DNA of 7,373 bases from Burkholderiales bacterium (GTDB lineage: Bacteria; Pseudomonadota; Gammaproteobacteria; Burkholderiales; Casimicrobiaceae): contig JAISPI010000003.1 of the NCBI GenBank assembly GCA_031275075.1, positions 1 to 7,373 on the forward strand, read 5' to 3'. The notes under the pieces were generated by a model. It saw nothing but the letters and a program-made list of their open reading frames with translations. It was not told where the DNA came from and ran no database searches. This document shows positions 4,700-7,373 of the stretch, piece after piece (position 1 is the stretch's first letter; each line of letters begins with the position of its first letter). The translations under genes and the position numbers were made by a program.

Positions 4700-5989
4700 T
4701 CAGTACAACTCGGAGCTGCGACGCGAAAAGCGGATATTGAGCTGTTTCAGTTTGCGGTAAAGATGGGTGCGTTCCAATCCAGCCAGTTCGGCGACCCTGC
4801 TCATGTTGTGCTGTTCGTGACTCAGCAAACGTTCGAAATACACGCGCTCGAACGCTTCCCGCGCTTCGCGCAACGGCATTTCAAAGAATCGGGCAGTCAC
4901 TTCGGGCGAAACGCCTTTTTGCTGTTGTTGATTTTCACCCAGGACGCGACGAATCAACTCGGGGGTTACCTCGCTTTGCGTCGATGCCAGATTTTCAAGC
5001 ACATTGGTCAAATGATCAAAGTTGCCCGGCCAATACGCTTCGGACAACGCCGTCAGCACCGTCGGCGGCAACGCCGACAACAATGAACCATTGGCCGCAT
5101 GGCGTTCGCGCATTTCCGTCCACAATCGTTCAATCAGCAGCGGAATATCGTCGCGGTGATCGCGTAACGGCGGCAACATCAAAACGCCGGCAGACAATTG
5201 GGAAAGCAGCATTGGATCAAATTTGTTTTCCGCCGCCAAATTCCCCAACGCTTCACTGCTGGTGCATACCAACAGCGTTTCGTATTTGGCAAGTTTGGGA
5301 AGCAGGAAAAGCAACCCTTTTTGTTCCAGCCGCGACAGTTGTCCGATTTCCGGACAATACAAAATCCCCTCTTTGGCTTCTTCAAGCAATTGCAGCGGCG
5401 CCGCCGTCAACCGCGCTGGGACAACCGGCACCCATGCCGTTTGCGCGTTTTGCACAGCCTGCGCGACAATTTCGTGGCCGGCACCGGGTTCGCCGAGGAT
5501 AAGGAGCGATTTGCGGGTTCCGGCAAGCCGGTTCAACGTGTTCTCTAATATCTTGATCGGTTCGCTGGCGCCCAGACGTGTCAGCGAAATGTGACGCGGC
5601 GTCCGCGATGCCGCTGCTTTCAACGCCCGCTTGATCGACGACAGCAGTTTTTGCAGGCCGATCGGCTTTTCGAGAAAATCGAAAGCGCCGATCCGGGTGG
5701 CGCCGATCGCCGTTTCAATCGTTGCATGGCCGGACATCATGATCACCGGCATCGTCAGCAATTCCGCGCTTGCCCACTCCCGCAGCAGCGTCACTCCGTC
5801 AGTATCGGGCATCCAGATGTCGAGCAATACCAGCGCCGGCTCTTGGCTCTGCCGGTACGCGCGCGCTTCACGCGCATTCTCCGCCAGCACGACACGGTAA
5901 CCTTCATCGACCAGAATCTCCGACAGCAGTTCGCGGATACCGGCTTCGTCGTCAACAATCAGAATTTCACGAGGCTGAGTGGTAGTCAT
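4700..5989 (-). CDS. ntrX: NtrX-type response regulator with degenerate AAA+ domain
   Basis: This 429-residue regulator partners with NtrY, a system linked to nitrogen and redox responses. The receiver domain (about 7-120) has acidic residues D13-D14, phospho-acceptor D57 in LVLLDIWMPDTDG, S86 and K108. The central AAA+ region (about 135-350) is worn: Walker A reads GEPGAGHE (166-173) with His in place of the catalytic Lys, no GAFTGA loop is present, Walker B reads GILYCPEI with Pro in place of Asp, and the usual arginine-finger stretch reads FDPMLLSQL. PPLRDHRDDIP (273-283) and YWPGN (319-323) survive. A Fis-type DNA-binding domain closes it, with MSRVAELAGLERTHLYRKLKQL at 396-417. It therefore probably cannot activate sigma-54 polymerase and may act as a simple activator or repressor. 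As I recall, beta-proteobacterial NtrX proteins share this wear. The ATG overlaps the ntrY stop, and no clear Shine-Dalgarno is seen, which fits translational coupling. Confidence 0.93.
   Translation of the reverse strand: MTTTQPREILIVDDEAGIRELLSEILVDEGYRVVLAENAREARAYRQSQEPALVLLDIWMPDTDGVTLLREWASAELLTMPVIMMSGHATIETAIGATRIGAFDFLEKPIGLQKLLSSIKRALKAAASRTPRHISLTRLGASEPIKILENTLNRLAGTRKSLLILGEPGAGHEIVAQAVQNAQTAWVPVVPARLTAAPLQLLEEAKEGILYCPEIGQLSRLEQKGLLFLLPKLAKYETLLVCTSSEALGNLAAENKFDPMLLSQLSAGVLMLPPLRDHRDDIPLLIERLWTEMRERHAANGSLLSALPPTVLTALSEAYWPGNFDHLTNVLENLASTQSEVTPELIRRVLGENQQQQKGVSPEVTARFFEMPLREAREAFERVYFERLLSHEQHNMSRVAELAGLERTHLYRKLKQLNIRFSRRSSELY
5986..5989 (-). other. ATGA overlap of ntrY stop and ntrX start
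   Basis: On the minus strand, CCATGACT contains the ntrX ATG (5987-5989) and the ntrY TGA (5986-5988), a 4-nt overlap typical of translational coupling, consistent with equimolar synthesis of kinase and regulator. Confidence 0.9.
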
Positions 5990-7373
5990 GGCTGCATTCT
6001 AGCATCATCGGCAAGGGGCAACATCAAAATAATTTTACCTCCATGCGGCGTTTTGTTGGCAAGCATTACGCGACCACCGTGCTCTTCAATAATTTTTTTG
6101 ACGATGGGCAGTCCCAGACCGGTGCCCTTGGCCTTGGTGGTCACATACGGCTCGAAGGCACGCCGCAGCACTTCTTCGGTAAAACCGGGGCCGTCGTCAG
6201 AAAAGCTGAGATGGACTTCATTTTCCTCGACGGACAACGAGATCCGGTACCCCGGCGTCGCATTGTCAGCTTGAGCATCGACCGCGTTTTGCAACAGGTT
6301 ATGGAATACCTGACGCAAGCGGTTGGCTTCGCCGTGCAAGACGACCGGCGTTTCCGGCACAGTCAATTGCAGATGCGGGCGCAAATGGTCGTAGAGCGCC
6401 AGCACTTCGTTCAACAGCGCCACGACATCGAAATCGGTCAACTGTCCGGGACGCGGTTGCCGGGCGTAAACGGCAAAATCGTCGACCATTTGTTTCATCG
6501 CGGTAACTTGCGAAACGATGGTCTGCGTTCCGCGCTTCAACACGTCCTGATCGGCATCGTCCAGCCTGTCGGTCAGCTTCATCGCCAGCCGCTCGGCAGA
6601 CAACTGGATCGGCGTCAGCGGATTCTTGATCTCGTGCGCAAGACGGCGCGCGACTTCGCTCCAGGCGGCATCACGCTGAGCCTGCACGATGACCGAAACG
6701 TCATCGAAAACGACCACATAGCTAACCGGCGGGCCGGGCAAGCGCGTACCTCGCACCAATAGCGTCCGCACCGTATCGGCGATTTGGACTTCGGCTTCTT
6801 GATGCCATTGCTCGTCGGAAGAAGGAGAAATGTGGCACACCAACAGATCGGCGAATGACGCCAGTTTCGGTTGATGCGCTGCCCAACGTATCAACGCTAC
6901 GCCTTCAAGCTCGGCCAGCGGCGATTGCAGAATCACGGTCGCGCTGCGATTGGCGTCGCGTAATTGCAGCCGTTCATCGAAAACCAATACGCCGGACGTC
7001 AGGTTGGCCAGTACGCTCTCCAGATAGGCGCGGGTGGTTTCCAGCGCCTGATGGTTGCGTTCTCGTTCCTGCTGCGCCTGCTCAAGCTGCGCCGTCATCG
7101 CATTAAACGATTCGGTAAGCAAACCCATTTCGTCGCGGGACGTGACAGGCTGGCGAATGCCGAAGTTGCCACCGGCGACTGCCTGCGTACCTTCCGCCAA
7201 CAATCCCAACGGTGCCGCGAAACGTTCGGAAAGCACAACCGCCATCCCCAATGCGATGGTCAGCGTCAACAGCAGCGCCATTGTTAACGTCCATGTGTAG
7301 AGGCGTTTGACCCCTTTGCGCGAAAATGAGATTTCTTCGTATTCCCGCCAGCCGCTTTGTACGGTCTCAATGT
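5986..7373 (-). CDS. ntrY: NtrY-type membrane sensor histidine kinase, partial (5' end cut by window edge)
   Basis: The frame is open to the right edge: 30 codons precede the first internal Met (7279-7281), so the true start and the N-terminal transmembrane and periplasmic parts lie outside. Numbering from that Met: a membrane helix (about 1-20), a HAMP domain (about 20-70, SERFAAPLGLLAEGTQAVAG then SRDEMGLL), a coiled linker, a PAS-like domain (about 83-200, with YLESVLANLTSGVLVFD and SYVVVFDDVS), and the HisKA box EVARRLAHEIKNPLTPIQLS with phospho-acceptor H216. The ATPase domain shows an N box HNLLQNAVDA (327-336), G1 DDGPGF (362-367), an F box (FEPYVTTK) and G2 GTGLGLPIV (386-394). All catalytic motifs are intact. 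It senses an unidentified signal, autophosphorylates and passes phosphate to NtrX, encoded just downstream with a 4-nt overlap. Confidence 0.95.
   Translation of the reverse strand, partial: IETVQSGWREYEEISFSRKGVKRLYTWTLTMALLLTLTIALGMAVVLSERFAAPLGLLAEGTQAVAGGNFGIRQPVTSRDEMGLLTESFNAMTAQLEQAQQERERNHQALETTRAYLESVLANLTSGVLVFDERLQLRDANRSATVILQSPLAELEGVALIRWAAHQPKLASFADLLVCHISPSSDEQWHQEAEVQIADTVRTLLVRGTRLPGPPVSYVVVFDDVSVIVQAQRDAAWSEVARRLAHEIKNPLTPIQLSAERLAMKLTDRLDDADQDVLKRGTQTIVSQVTAMKQMVDDFAVYARQPRPGQLTDFDVVALLNEVLALYDHLRPHLQLTVPETPVVLHGEANRLRQVFHNLLQNAVDAQADNATPGYRISLSVEENEVHLSFSDDGPGFTEEVLRRAFEPYVTTKAKGTGLGLPIVKKIIEEHGGRVMLANKTPHGGKIILMLPLADDARMQP

Noticed and set aside
5591..6274. 227-codon plus-strand frame over ntrX/ntrY
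   Set aside because: Shadow of two strongly supported genes on the other strand; the composition is arginine-rich and lacks domain signatures.

Overview
The window looks like a chromosomal segment of a beta-proteobacterium (moderate G+C, by eye around 55%). The strongest lineage signals are an RpoH with the intact RpoH box and a NtrY-NtrX pair of the beta-proteobacterial type, in which the AAA+ domain of NtrX is visibly degenerate. I cannot name a genus from the sequence alone.

Layout from left to right. (1) Minus strand, 3-1659: an atypical SDR (NAD(P)-binding, YeeZ-like) gene followed after 28 nt by a UbiA-family prenyltransferase that runs off the left edge. The UbiA homologue has lost most of its metal-binding aspartates and has a gap in the adjacent RTxxRP segment. 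(2) Plus strand, 1766-2137: a small DUF423 (YgdD-like) inner-membrane protein, divergent from the SDR gene. (3) 2138-2394: an intrinsic terminator followed directly by a perfect CIRCE operator (TTAGCACTC-N9-GAGTGCTAA) that contains the likely promoter of rpoH. (4) Plus strand, 2395-3261: rpoH, the heat-shock sigma factor. (5) 3262-3598: a non-coding stretch built from several short elements of kinds that recur between genes in many bacteria, including a 9-nt periodic repeat, an ATTGC...GCAAT element, a REP-like palindrome and a branched pyrimidine/purine hairpin. (6) Plus strand, 3599-4561: a cytosolic-looking member of the purine nucleoside permease (NUP) family with a nucleoside-phosphorylase-like fold signature. 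(7) 4562-4699: a short convergent intergenic region with a GGAGG hairpin. (8) Minus strand, 4700-7373: ntrX and, upstream of it with a 4-nt ATGA overlap, ntrY, which runs off the right edge.

How the parts work together. The most informative regulatory inference is that heat-shock control is wired in two layers here: HrcA, binding CIRCE, would repress transcription of rpoH itself, so the HrcA and sigma-32 regulons would be linked in series. NtrY (membrane sensor kinase) and NtrX (response regulator) form a two-component system, but the AAA+ motifs of NtrX needed for sigma-54 activation are not intact, so NtrX more likely acts as a conventional DNA-binding regulator. No mobile element, CRISPR array, tRNA or rRNA was found. 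I saw no clear multi-gene novel system; the best leads are the CIRCE-rpoH promoter, the active-site-depleted UbiA homologue and the repeat mosaic.
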